Of a DNA stretch of 64,000 bases, positions 54,524-62,931 are shown in pieces. The translations under genes and the position numbers were made by a program. Below the pieces are notes generated by a model that saw nothing but the letters and a program-made list of their open reading frames with translations, did no database searches and had not been told where the DNA came from. The stretch's first letter is position 1, and the number at the start of each line of letters is the position of its first letter. Source of the stretch: Jonesiaceae bacterium BS-20 (lineage in GTDB: Bacteria > Actinomycetota > Actinomycetes > Actinomycetales > Cellulomonadaceae); assembly GCA_039995105.1 (NCBI GenBank), contig CP146203.1:62001-126000 (forward strand), given 5' to 3'.

Positions 54524-57433
54524 GTGACGAACTTGATTAAGACACCTGCCACTGCCCCTCATGATGCCCCCGGATACACCTCGCTTGAGGCCCGCGCTGA
54601 GCTGGTTTACCGCCTGCGCAAGGCGGTTGCGGGGGAGGTGTCTGACTCGTCTATTAGGCGGGCGGAGTACTCTACGGACGCGTCTAACTACCGTGTGGTC
54701 CCGCAGGTAGTGGTGATTCCTAAGGACCGCGATGACGCTCTTGCGGCAATCAACACCACGCGCGAGCTGGGCGTTCCCCTGACCACCCGTGGCGGCGGTA
54801 CTTCGTGTGCGGGCAACTCGATTGGCCCGGGAGTAGTCATCGACTTCTCGCGGCACGTCAACAAGATTATTGAAGTAGACCCCGAGGCCAAGTTGGCCAC
54901 GGTTGAGCCCGGCGTGATCATGTCCGACCTGCAAAAGGTCGCCGCCCCCCACGGCTTGCGCTTTGGGCCGGATCCGTCCACCCAAAACCGCGCCACATTT
55001 GGCGGCATGATCGGTAACAATGCGTGCGGTCCACACGCGGTCGCCTACGGGCGCACGGCAGACAACGTGCAAAGCCTTGAAGTAATTGACGGCATGGGCC
55101 GCCAATTCACGGCCGGTCCCAAGGGGCAGGGCGTGGACCGAATTCCCGGATTGGGTAAACTAGCCACCGCGAACATGGCGTTGCTTCGCACCGAACTGGG
55201 CCGCTTCAGCCGCCAGGTTTCCGGATACTCCCTTGAGCACCTCCTACCGGAGAACGGCAACAACCTGGCCCGCATGCTCGCGGGAACCGAGGGCACCCTG
55301 GTTTCCATTTTGGAGGCCACGGTCAACCTCGTCCCCATTGCCGGAGCCCCAACCCTCGTGGTCCTGGGGTACCCGGACATGGCTAGCGCCGCGGACGCGG
55401 TTCCGGGCTTGCTCAAGCACCAGCCGCTTGCGGTTGAGGGTCTCGATGCCCGCCTGGTTGACGTAGTCAAGCGCGCCAAGGGTGCGCAAAACGTTCCCGA
55501 GCTGCCGCCAGGTGGTGGCTGGATGATGGTCGAGGTCGGTGGCTCCACCCCCGAGGAAGCCATGGAGCGGGCGATCGCAATTGTTAAGGACTCCGGCACC
55601 GACTCCTCCAAGATTTACCCCGCCGGCCCCGAGGCCACCAAGATGTGGCAGATCCGTGCCGACGGCGCCGGCCTTGCCGGGCGTACTGCATCCGGTCAGC
55701 AGGCCTGGCCGGGCTGGGAAGACTCGGCCGTGCCCCCCGAGAAATTGGGCGCCTACCTGCGCGACCTCGAGTCACTCATGGCCGAGCACCGCGTAGACGG
55801 CATGCCGTACGGTCACTTTGGCGACGGCTGCGTGCACCTGCGCATTGACATGCCCATGGAGGACTCGGGTGAGCCCATGCGTGCCTTCATGCTTGACGCG
55901 GCCCACCTGGTGGCCAAGTACGGCGGCTCGCTGTCCGGTGAACACGGCGACGGCCGCGCCCGCTCCGAGCTACTACCGATTATTTACTCCAAGGAAACCA
56001 TTGACCTGTTCGCCGAGGTCAAGTCCCTGTTTGACCCCAAGAACCTACTCAACCCTGGGGTTCTGGTTAACCCGGACGCGGTCGATGCCCACCTGCGCCG
56101 CCCGGGCGCACGCAAGATTTTGGCATCGGGAGGCTTTTCCTTTAACCACGATGAGGGCGACTTCACCAAGGCGATCCACCGCTGCGTGGGCGTGGGCAAG
56201 TGCCGCGCGGACAACATTGGGACCGACTCCGGCTTCATGTGCCCGTCCTACATGGCCACGAGGGATGAGAAGGACTCAACCCGCGGGCGCGCTCGCGTCC
56301 TGCAGGAAATGGCCAATGGCACCCTGGTCACCGGCGGCTGGCGCTCACCCGAGGTCCACGCGGCCCTCGACCTGTGCCTGAGCTGCAAGGCGTGCTCGAG
56401 CGACTGCCCGGCCGGCGTGGACATGGCCCAGTACAAGTCCGAGGTCCTGCACCACTCGTACAAGAACCGGATCCGCCCGCGTAGCCACTATATTTTGGGT
56501 TGGCTGCCGCGCTGGATCCGCCTGATCAAGAAGATGCCGCGCCTGGTCAACTTCGCGCTCAAGTTCAAGCCGGTTGCAAAGCTGGCCGCCTTCACGGGCG
56601 GCATGGATCAGCGCCGTAGTTTCCCACAGTTCGCCGAGGTTCCGTTCTCCACATGGTGGAAGCGCGAGGGCAAGGCGCAAATGGCCGGTAACTCCGGAGC
56701 AAGCGGCGCGCGCAAGCCCAAGGTGGTCCTGTGGACCGACTCATTTTCCGATGCCCTAGCGCCTGCCGTTCCATCTGCGGCTTTGAAGGTGCTCACCTCG
56801 GCTGGGTATGACGTGGTGATCCCCGAGGAAGAGGCCTGCTGTGGTCTGACCTGGATCTCAACCGGTCAGCTTGACGGTGCCAAGCGGCAACTAAACAACC
56901 TGATGTCCGTGCTGGGGCCGTTCGCGGTCAATGGTATTCCAATTGTGGGGCTTGAGCCCAGCTGCACGGCCGTGCTGCGGTCTGACCTGCTGGATATGTT
57001 CCCCGATGACCCGCGGGCCCAGGCAATTGCCCAGGCCACGAACACCATGGCGGAGCTGTTGACCAGCCCGGCGACCAAGCCGGAGAACTGGGAAATCCCG
57101 GATCTATCCGATGTCTCCGCCGTGGTGCAGCCGCACTGCCACCAGCACTCTGTGATGGGTTTCGAAGCTGATAAGGCGCTGCTCCTCAATGCCGGTGCCG
57201 ACATCAAGGTGGTCTCCGGTTGCTGCGGACTGGCCGGAAACTTTGGTATGGAACAGGGGCACTACGAGGTCTCGGTGGCAGTTGCCGAGAACCAGCTACT
57301 CCCGGCCCTGCGGGAAAAGGCGGAGGGCGACATCTTTATGACCGATGGTTTCTCCTGCCGCACCCAGGTTGATGACCTGATGGATATGGGCGGCAAGTCC
57401 CTGTCCGAGGTCATTGCCGAGCACCTCGATTAA
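54524..57433 (+). CDS. FAD-linked D-2-hydroxyacid (D-lactate) dehydrogenase fused to an Fe-S/CCG subunit
   Basis: The 969-residue protein joins a GlcD/Dld-type FAD domain (RGGGTSCAGNSIGPGVV; NRATFGGMIGNNACGPH) with an FAD-linked oxidase C-domain (HFGDGCVHLRID; LSGEHGDGRARS). Next come two 4Fe-4S motifs (CVGVGKC...CP and CLSCKACSSDCPAG) and a GlpC/LutA-like CCG region (EEEACCGLTW; VSGCCGLAGNFGM). Such fusions oxidise D-lactate or a related hydroxyacid such as 2-hydroxyglutarate and feed electrons to the membrane. GTG 54524 starts the frame. A long terminator follows. This is an ordinary core gene; the exact substrate cannot be fixed from the sequence. Confidence 0.88.
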   Translation: MTNLIKTPATAPHDAPGYTSLEARAELVYRLRKAVAGEVSDSSIRRAEYSTDASNYRVVPQVVVIPKDRDDALAAINTTRELGVPLTTRGGGTSCAGNSIGPGVVIDFSRHVNKIIEVDPEAKLATVEPGVIMSDLQKVAAPHGLRFGPDPSTQNRATFGGMIGNNACGPHAVAYGRTADNVQSLEVIDGMGRQFTAGPKGQGVDRIPGLGKLATANMALLRTELGRFSRQVSGYSLEHLLPENGNNLARMLAGTEGTLVSILEATVNLVPIAGAPTLVVLGYPDMASAADAVPGLLKHQPLAVEGLDARLVDVVKRAKGAQNVPELPPGGGWMMVEVGGSTPEEAMERAIAIVKDSGTDSSKIYPAGPEATKMWQIRADGAGLAGRTASGQQAWPGWEDSAVPPEKLGAYLRDLESLMAEHRVDGMPYGHFGDGCVHLRIDMPMEDSGEPMRAFMLDAAHLVAKYGGSLSGEHGDGRARSELLPIIYSKETIDLFAEVKSLFDPKNLLNPGVLVNPDAVDAHLRRPGARKILASGGFSFNHDEGDFTKAIHRCVGVGKCRADNIGTDSGFMCPSYMATRDEKDSTRGRARVLQEMANGTLVTGGWRSPEVHAALDLCLSCKACSSDCPAGVDMAQYKSEVLHHSYKNRIRPRSHYILGWLPRWIRLIKKMPRLVNFALKFKPVAKLAAFTGGMDQRRSFPQFAEVPFSTWWKREGKAQMAGNSGASGARKPKVVLWTDSFSDALAPAVPSAALKVLTSAGYDVVIPEEEACCGLTWISTGQLDGAKRQLNNLMSVLGPFAVNGIPIVGLEPSCTAVLRSDLLDMFPDDPRAQAIAQATNTMAELLTSPATKPENWEIPDLSDVSAVVQPHCHQHSVMGFEADKALLLNAGADIKVVSGCCGLAGNFGMEQGHYEVSVAVAENQLLPALREKAEGDIFMTDGFSCRTQVDDLMDMGGKSLSEVIAEHLD

Positions 57434-57440
57434 CTCTCTC

Positions 57441-57489
57441 GCGGGTCCGTCGATTGACACCAACGAATGGTGTCAATCGACGGACCCGC
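57441..57489 (+). terminator. Terminator after the dehydrogenase gene
   Basis: A perfect 21-bp stem with a 7-base loop, core GGGTCCGTCGATTGACACC, begins 7 bases after the stop. Confidence 0.93.
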
Positions 57490-57509
57490 GGCTTATCAAA
57501 GGAGTCAAC

Positions 57510-57809
57510 ATGTTGTTTGCATTTTCAGTAGCACCGCTAGGTGAGGGCGAATCCGTGACCCGCCAGGTGGCCAAGGCCGTCAAGATCGTGCGCGAGTCCG
57601 GCCTGCCTAACCGCACCGACGCCATGTTCACCACGATCGAGGGTGACTGGGACGAGTGCATGGACGTCATCAAGCGAGCCACCGAGGCGGTGGGTGAGGA
57701 TGGGGCCCGGGTATCCCTGGTCATCAAGGCCGATATCCGTCCCGGTCACTCGGGCGAGCTCGATGGCAAGGTTAACCGCGTGGATAATCTTCTAGAGTCG
57801 CAGGACTGA
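57510..57809 (+). CDS. MTH1187-family thiamine-binding-like protein
   Basis: The 99-residue protein matches the MTH1187/YkoF-like small family (DUF77, COG0011): MLFAFSVAPLGEGESVTRQV, KIVRESGLPNRTDAMFTTIE, and a short alpha-beta ferredoxin-like fold. Family members bind thiamine or related ligands, but the cell role is unclear. ATG 57510 follows AAGGAG by seven bases; a longer frame from 57414 would cross the terminator upstream, so I reject it. A GC-rich hairpin follows the stop, so it is a single-gene unit. Confidence 0.82.
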   Translation: MLFAFSVAPLGEGESVTRQVAKAVKIVRESGLPNRTDAMFTTIEGDWDECMDVIKRATEAVGEDGARVSLVIKADIRPGHSGELDGKVNRVDNLLESQD

Positions 57810-57924
57810 GCCAGCACAAGGCTGATCCCACACCCGCCCGGGTACGGGCTTAGGACCAAGCACGCAAGAGGCTAGTTCTGTAGCCGACCGGGCAGGTGTA
57901 AGTCTCGGCGTACGAGGCTTTTGA

Positions 57925-57952
57925 GCGGGCAGGTTGAGCACAACCTGCCCGC
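57925..57952 (+). terminator. Hairpin after the MTH1187-family gene
   Basis: A perfect 12-bp stem (GCGGGCAGGTTG with its complement) with an AGCA loop. Confidence 0.8.
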
Positions 57953-58016
57953 GATATTTGGCGGTGCCAGGCGTAGAATTATGGGTATCTGTTGCACATG
58001 AATTCGAGGAGGAATC

Positions 58017-58601
58017 ATGTTCAAGATAATCGCTAGTTCAACTCGGTTTCTGCGATTCGCAGGTGTCACGGCAACCGCTGGTGCTCTGGTCCTGACCGGA
58101 TGTGGCCAAGGGCAAGAATCGCCGCCAACCATGGCACCAACCACAACCGAAAGTGCCTCCCCGCAGCCCCCGGAACCAAGTGATTCACCTTCGGAAACCC
58201 CAAGCGATACTCCCTCAGAAACACCGAGTGAGAGTCCCAGCGGTGAACCGGGGTCCGGGTTGAACGTGGAGACCTCGGTGGCAACCTACCAAGCCCAAGG
58301 GGAGGTGTGGCCAACGGCCGCGCTCGAAGGCAGCCTCATGTTGCTCGACACCGGTTGCCTCGTAGTGCGTGAAGCTCAGGGTGAGAACGCCTTCATCCCC
58401 GTATTCCCCATCAGTCATGAGTCGGTCACCTTTGACGGGCAGACCCTGCGCCTAGGCGTCACATCGTTTGAGGTGGGGGACAAGATAACTCTGGGAGGCT
58501 CGGCCCTCGAGTGGAGCGATAGTTTCCCCGAGCTCAACTACACCATGCCGGCCGCCTGCCACGATCTTGACACCTGGTGGGCCAGTCCAACCGGGATGTA
58601 A
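58017..58601 (+). CDS. Lipoprotein with Ser/Pro/Thr/Glu-rich stalk
   Basis: The 194-residue protein has a lipoprotein signal (GVTATAGALVLTGC), then a stalk of about 50 residues made of SPSETPSD-type repeats, then a small folded domain of about 105 residues with two cysteines (TGCLVV and AACHDL) and the pattern EGSLMLLDTGCLVV. No family is recognised. ATG 58017 follows GAGGAGG. It is likely a surface-displayed small beta-domain. The gene stands alone between two convergent units. Confidence 0.7.
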   Translation: MFKIIASSTRFLRFAGVTATAGALVLTGCGQGQESPPTMAPTTTESASPQPPEPSDSPSETPSDTPSETPSESPSGEPGSGLNVETSVATYQAQGEVWPTAALEGSLMLLDTGCLVVREAQGENAFIPVFPISHESVTFDGQTLRLGVTSFEVGDKITLGGSALEWSDSFPELNYTMPAACHDLDTWWASPTGM

Positions 58602-58686
58602 ACCCGGCAGTTGCTCAAATTTCCAGTAGATCAGCCCACAAAACGAGCCTAAAAGTGGGCCGGGATACTGGAACTTGCCTTGAGGG

Positions 58687-59754
58687 TTAGGCGGAACCGG
58701 CCCAGCCGTAGGCGGTGAGCCACTGACCCATCCGCTTGTAATACTGTGCACGCACGGGCCGTGCAGAGAGCGCTAAGTCATGCAGTCCGTCAGTAATCCG
58801 AACCACGGTGACATTGTTTCCCAACTGGACGGCCCGGCGGGCAAGTAACTCGACATCAAGCACGGAGTCAGAGGTACGCATGTCTTCTGACCAGCGGGCG
58901 GCAATCGTAGTTTTTGCCGAGGCCAACATGAGAATTGGAACCTTGATCTCGAGCCCCCGGGCAATTCTGGCGTGCCCGGCGGTTACCGCTGAGAGCCACC
59001 CGGCCCGCACCGGAAACGCAGGGTTGGGCCGCCACTGCCTGTTGGTAGTCCACTCGCCTCCGTATTCGGCATCGACCGTGCGGGCATAGAACCCAGCATC
59101 TATATTGGGCAGGGGCGTCTTGGGCTGAAATCTGGCCAGCTGGGCAATCGCGGGTTGAGAGACCGTCCGCACCACGGAGGAACCTTGCAACTCGAGCCAG
59201 GGGGAGTTGAGGATCAAACCGCTGATCCGGCCCGGGTTGTAGTGGGCCCACAAACTAGCGGTTAAGCCTCCCGTTGAGTGCCCCATCAGCATAATCGAAG
59301 TATTAGGACCCAGATCCTCTTGGATGAGATCAATCGCGGCCTCTATGTCGACCGCGTAGGTAGCTAGGTCCGCTGTATAGCCCGGGGTCTGGTGAGAACG
59401 CAAGGATCGGCCATATTTACGTAGGTCTACGGCATAAAAAGTGGCCCCCTGGGCGTGCCAGAATTGCGCGGTTTCCGTTTGGAAAAAGTAATCGCTCCAG
59501 CCATGAATGTAGAGGACAGCCCGAGCGGTCCGGGCGGTGTGCGGCGGTCTATATTTGACCACGGTGGCCACGACAAGTCCCTCGTCATCGGTGCCTAAAT
59601 CCAGTGTACTGGCCACGAAATCCGGTCCGAGGGTATCTTCACGCCACACGCGCTGCAGAGCAGGGTCGGGGGCCAGTGGGTTTTGAGGTGGCAACTTCAC
59701 CGAGCGCAGGAACTCGGGCGGATCCGTTCGAGTAACCGGGCTACCGGAACTCAC
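58687..59754 (-). CDS. Alpha/beta hydrolase (serine hydrolase, S33/lysophospholipase-like)
   Basis: The 355-residue cytoplasmic hydrolase has the oxyanion segment LYIHGWSDYF, the nucleophile elbow GHSTGG (about residue 161), and a late histidine in GLHDLALSARPV. The closest group is the Hydrolase_4 (monoacylglycerol lipase-like) type; the substrate is unknown. The GTG start at 59754 overlaps the stop of the oxidoreductase gene (GTGA), so the two are one operon. There is no signal peptide or lid domain insertion that would mark a specific esterase class. Confidence 0.82.
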   Translation of the reverse strand: MSSGSPVTRTDPPEFLRSVKLPPQNPLAPDPALQRVWREDTLGPDFVASTLDLGTDDEGLVVATVVKYRPPHTARTARAVLYIHGWSDYFFQTETAQFWHAQGATFYAVDLRKYGRSLRSHQTPGYTADLATYAVDIEAAIDLIQEDLGPNTSIMLMGHSTGGLTASLWAHYNPGRISGLILNSPWLELQGSSVVRTVSQPAIAQLARFQPKTPLPNIDAGFYARTVDAEYGGEWTTNRQWRPNPAFPVRAGWLSAVTAGHARIARGLEIKVPILMLASAKTTIAARWSEDMRTSDSVLDVELLARRAVQLGNNVTVVRITDGLHDLALSARPVRAQYYKRMGQWLTAYGWAGSA

Positions 59755-60716
59755 TTGGCAGCCCTCGACAGAACGACCTTGCCAAAGTGCTGGCCGCCGG
59801 CCAATCGCGCAAACGCCGCTGGGGCATCGGCAAATGCGTAAGTAGAGTCAATTGGGACCGCAATATCTTGCTGGGAAACTAAGTTCACCAGGGCTGCTAG
59901 GTCTGCCCGGGAACCCATGGTGACGCCCTGAATACGAATCTCTTGAAAGAAAATTCGAGTCAGCTCGGCGGGCTCAGCATCCCCGGTGGTGGCGCCGGCA
60001 ACCGCAACGATTCCGCCCGGACGTACGGATGCGACCGAATGCGACCAGGTTGCCTTCCCCACGGTCTCGATCACCCCATCCACGCGCTTGGGCAGGCGAC
60101 TCAAATGCTCGATGGATGTGGCTCCCAAACTAGCGACCCGTGAGAGTTTCTCGGGGGAACGCGACGTTACAAATACCTCCAACCCGGCCGCAACTCCAAG
60201 AATGGTGGCGGCCGTGGCAACTCCGCCACCGGCTCCCTGAATGAGCACCGAATTACCCGGACGCAAGTCAGCGCCACGGAAAAGGAGGGCATACGCAGTA
60301 AGCCAGGCGGTGGGCAGGCAGGCTGCGACCTCGAAGCTCATGCTGTCTGGAATTGGAATGAGATTAGCGGTCGGGACGCTGACCTGCTCGGCCATGGCCC
60401 CCTGGTACTTTTCGCTCAACATCGAGCGACGCTCTCTCGGTCCAACCCCGTGCCCATCAGCCCCAATGACAGAATGCAAAACCACGCGGGCACCGTCCGA
60501 GGTGGTGCCTGCGGCGTCGGTCCCCAAGATCATTGGTAGTTGCTTTGGGATAAGTCCCACCCCGCGCAGCGCCCATAAATCATGGTGGTTCAAACTAGCC
60601 GCAGCTACGTTGACCGTGCTCCAGTGTTCCTTAGGCGCCGGTGCGGGCAATTCACCCACGGTCAGGCCGTGGAGAGGATCGGTGGGATGAACGGACTGCG
60701 CGAAGACGGCTTGCAT
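59751..60716 (-). CDS. Zinc-free medium-chain quinone oxidoreductase-like protein
   Basis: The 321-residue MDR-family protein has a GroES-like N-domain (SLNHHDLWALRGVG; LGTDAAGTTSDGARVV) and a Rossmann NAD(P)-binding domain (VLIQGAGGGVATAATILG, near residue 160). It lacks the set of four Cys of structural zinc, so it resembles quinone oxidoreductases (QOR) more than alcohol dehydrogenases. It starts the two-gene operon with the alpha/beta hydrolase. Substrate unknown. ATG 60716 is a natural start (MQAVFAQSVHPTDPL). Confidence 0.85.
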   Translation of the reverse strand: MQAVFAQSVHPTDPLHGLTVGELPAPAPKEHWSTVNVAAASLNHHDLWALRGVGLIPKQLPMILGTDAAGTTSDGARVVLHSVIGADGHGVGPRERRSMLSEKYQGAMAEQVSVPTANLIPIPDSMSFEVAACLPTAWLTAYALLFRGADLRPGNSVLIQGAGGGVATAATILGVAAGLEVFVTSRSPEKLSRVASLGATSIEHLSRLPKRVDGVIETVGKATWSHSVASVRPGGIVAVAGATTGDAEPAELTRIFFQEIRIQGVTMGSRADLAALVNLVSQQDIAVPIDSTYAFADAPAAFARLAGGQHFGKVVLSRAAK

Positions 60717-60741
60717 GGCTTTAACCTATCGGATTATGGCG

Positions 60742-61473
60742 CTAGATGAGGGGGAGGTACGGACCAAGGTCTTCAATCCCGCCGGCGGTGTAACTGGGGG
60801 AAAGAGCAGCGGAGATATCTGAGATTGTGTGTGGCGCCCGTCCGGTGGCCAGAAGCACCCAGCGGCGTGGGTCTTTGACCTCTAACCCGGTGGCACCTCG
60901 GACGGATAAAACGTCAAGGAGAATTTGGGCAACCAGCCGCAAACTATCGGGGTGCACCGGAATCCGCCCACCGGCCATGTCAACGGTTCCGGTGAAGGAA
61001 AGTTCTAGGTCCAAGCTATGCACTACGACTTCGATGAGGGACGCCGCGGCAAGGTCATGTAATTCAATTGCGGTGCTCGAGGTTTGCAGGACCAAATCGG
61101 GGTCTGTTCCAAACTCGCCAAGGCGTTTGGACACCGCGTTGGCCTGTGCTGAAAGGTAGTTGAGCAGCGCCTCGGTGGCGCGTTGCTCAACGTTGCGTGA
61201 CCGCTCCAAGATGGCTTGGCTTTGATCCGAGTAGGACCGCAGGTACTCCGCGAGGTTGAGTTTCACAACTGGCTCGGTCACGGGTTGGGCCGTAATGAGT
61301 ACGTCCATGGCCATGCCCATGTGGGTGATGAGTTGGGCGACGGTCCACCCTTTGGCGCTCGACTCGTTGTCCGCCTGCCCGTGTAAGTCTTGGCCGAGCG
61401 GCTCGAGCCAATCGATCGTGCGGGCCCACTGGGCGTCTAGTGCCTTGTTGATCTGTTCCAAGGAAACCGTCAT
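60742..61473 (-). CDS. MDMPI/DinB-like mycothiol-dependent family protein
   Basis: The 243-residue protein has the maleylpyruvate-isomerase-type N-domain (WTVAQLITHMGMAMDVL, with the metal-binding His near residue 51; later HDLAAASLIEVVVHSLDLELS, with His residues) and a short SCP2-like C-domain (WVLLATGRAPHTISD). These proteins use mycothiol, the thiol of actinobacteria. The reaction here is unknown. The gene lies between the quinone oxidoreductase and metX genes on the same strand, 20-25 bases apart, so it may be in the metX transcript. Confidence 0.82.
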   Translation of the reverse strand: MTVSLEQINKALDAQWARTIDWLEPLGQDLHGQADNESSAKGWTVAQLITHMGMAMDVLITAQPVTEPVVKLNLAEYLRSYSDQSQAILERSRNVEQRATEALLNYLSAQANAVSKRLGEFGTDPDLVLQTSSTAIELHDLAAASLIEVVVHSLDLELSFTGTVDMAGGRIPVHPDSLRLVAQILLDVLSVRGATGLEVKDPRRWVLLATGRAPHTISDISAALSPSYTAGGIEDLGPYLPLI

Positions 61474-61493
61474 GGCACTATCTTTACCTAAAT

Positions 61494-62714
61494 TTAGCCT
61501 TTTGGTTGGACATTGAGCCGTAAGAACTTAGAAATGACCGGCCCGAGTTGATCGAATTCGATTAAGAAGCCGTCATGGCCAAAGTCGGAATGGATAGTTT
61601 CAACGACCGTGGGGTTGGGCAGGTGTGCTGCGATTCGGTGTGACTCTGCGGGTTGGAACAGCCGGTCGCTGTCAACCGCAACGATCAGCGCGGGGCACGT
61701 GATTGAACCCAGCGCATAGGCAACCCCGCCACGGTCCCTGCCTAGGTCATGGGTGAGCATGGCCTGGGTCAGCACAATGTAACTGTTGGCATCAAAACGG
61801 CTGGCTAATTTGTCGGCGTGGTGGTCAAGGTAGGACTGAACCGCGAACCGGCCACCGTACATTGGGTCCTCGGCGTGCTGAGGAATACGGCCAAACCGCA
61901 GGTCAAGCTCCTTGGCGCTGCGGTAGGTGGTGTGGGCAATTTGTCTCGCTATCCCCAAACCGCGGTGGGGCCCTTTACCTGCGGGCGCATCGTAGTAGTC
62001 GCCGTTATTAAAGTTCTGGTCGGACTCAATCGCAGCAATTTGTGGGTGCGCCCAGGCGATCTGATCTCCGGTGGTCAATGCAGCTGAGGCAATTACGCCG
62101 ATCGCGCCCACCGTGATGTCTTGTTCCGGCCCCATCAGGGCCCATTCCAAAACACGCAGGCCGCCCATGGAGCCACCAACTACAAGGGCCCAGTTGGCTA
62201 TCTTGAGGGACTTGGCAAAGAGTATTTCAGCGTTGACGAGATCTCGGACAGTTAAGACTGGGAAGTGGCTTCCCCAGGGCTTGCCATCCGGGGCCTTGGA
62301 AGACGGTCCTGTTGAACCCTGACATCCGCCTATCACGTTTGGTGCAACCACAAAATATTTGTTGGTATCAATTGGGGCGCCCGGTCCCACAAGGCTTTCC
62401 CACCAGCCAACCGGTTCGCTGTCATCTTTGGGGTCAGTCCGGGTGACGTGTGAATCCCCGGTAAGAGCGTGGAGAAGGAGCACCGCGTTGTCTTGTGACG
62501 CGTTGAGCGTGCCCCAAGTTTCATATGCAATGCGTACATCGGGCAGTGCGCTGCCGGTCTCGAGTGGAAGATCGCCGATATCTATGAACTTCTTGCCACC
62601 GACAGGGTCATGCTCCTGCCAAGCGCCACTTGCGGGCGTGTCGCTTGCACGCCGAGATACCGGGCGGGCGGGTAGCCCAGTGCGGGTCCACTTGGTGCTG
62701 GCTTCAAAACTCAT
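61494..62714 (-). CDS. metX: Homoserine O-acetyltransferase
   Basis: The 406-residue alpha/beta-hydrolase-fold enzyme makes O-acetyl-L-homoserine from homoserine and acetyl-CoA, the first step of the actinobacterial methionine route. The MetX signature is clear: LTGDSHVT (oxyanion region), GGSMGGLRVLEW with nucleophile Ser near residue 181, the conserved SYLDHHADKLASRFDANSYI, and late GHDGFLIEF with His near residue 379. ATG 62714 is the start. The metY gene lies upstream on the same strand, so the two steps are encoded together, with a hairpin between them. Confidence 0.94.
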   Translation of the reverse strand: MSFEASTKWTRTGLPARPVSRRASDTPASGAWQEHDPVGGKKFIDIGDLPLETGSALPDVRIAYETWGTLNASQDNAVLLLHALTGDSHVTRTDPKDDSEPVGWWESLVGPGAPIDTNKYFVVAPNVIGGCQGSTGPSSKAPDGKPWGSHFPVLTVRDLVNAEILFAKSLKIANWALVVGGSMGGLRVLEWALMGPEQDITVGAIGVIASAALTTGDQIAWAHPQIAAIESDQNFNNGDYYDAPAGKGPHRGLGIARQIAHTTYRSAKELDLRFGRIPQHAEDPMYGGRFAVQSYLDHHADKLASRFDANSYIVLTQAMLTHDLGRDRGGVAYALGSITCPALIVAVDSDRLFQPAESHRIAAHLPNPTVVETIHSDFGHDGFLIEFDQLGPVISKFLRLNVQPKG

Positions 62715-62839
62715 GGTTCACGCTCTTAACCTGGACCGGCACCGGCGACAAAACGTTGCAGCCAAGGTGGTGGTCCATCGTGTTACTTAACAAACTAGGT
62801 GCGATACATATTTGGTGATGGTCTTGCGAGAGCTCTGCG

Positions 62840-62873
62840 GTGTTGGAACGACCCGGTTGGGCCGTTCCAACAC
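62840..62873 (-). terminator. Hairpin between metY and metX
   Basis: An 11-bp stem (GTGTTGGAACG with its complement), extended with one mismatch, lies about 60 bases past the metY stop. It suggests that metX has its own promoter or is partly read through. No SAM riboswitch was recognised in the rest of the gap. Confidence 0.8.
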
Positions 62874-62931
62874 ATCTGCAGATAACGCTAACCTAATTGA
62901 TCGAGTTGCGCTCCTGTGTAGTGCCTATTGG

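Noticed and set aside
54305-55105. A 266-codon minus-strand frame before and over the dehydrogenase start
   Set aside because: It is the complement of the FAD-domain codons, with unlikely composition.
62715-62931. A possible SAM riboswitch between metY and metX
   Set aside because: Only a terminator-like hairpin is visible; I cannot identify the conserved core of any SAM riboswitch class.
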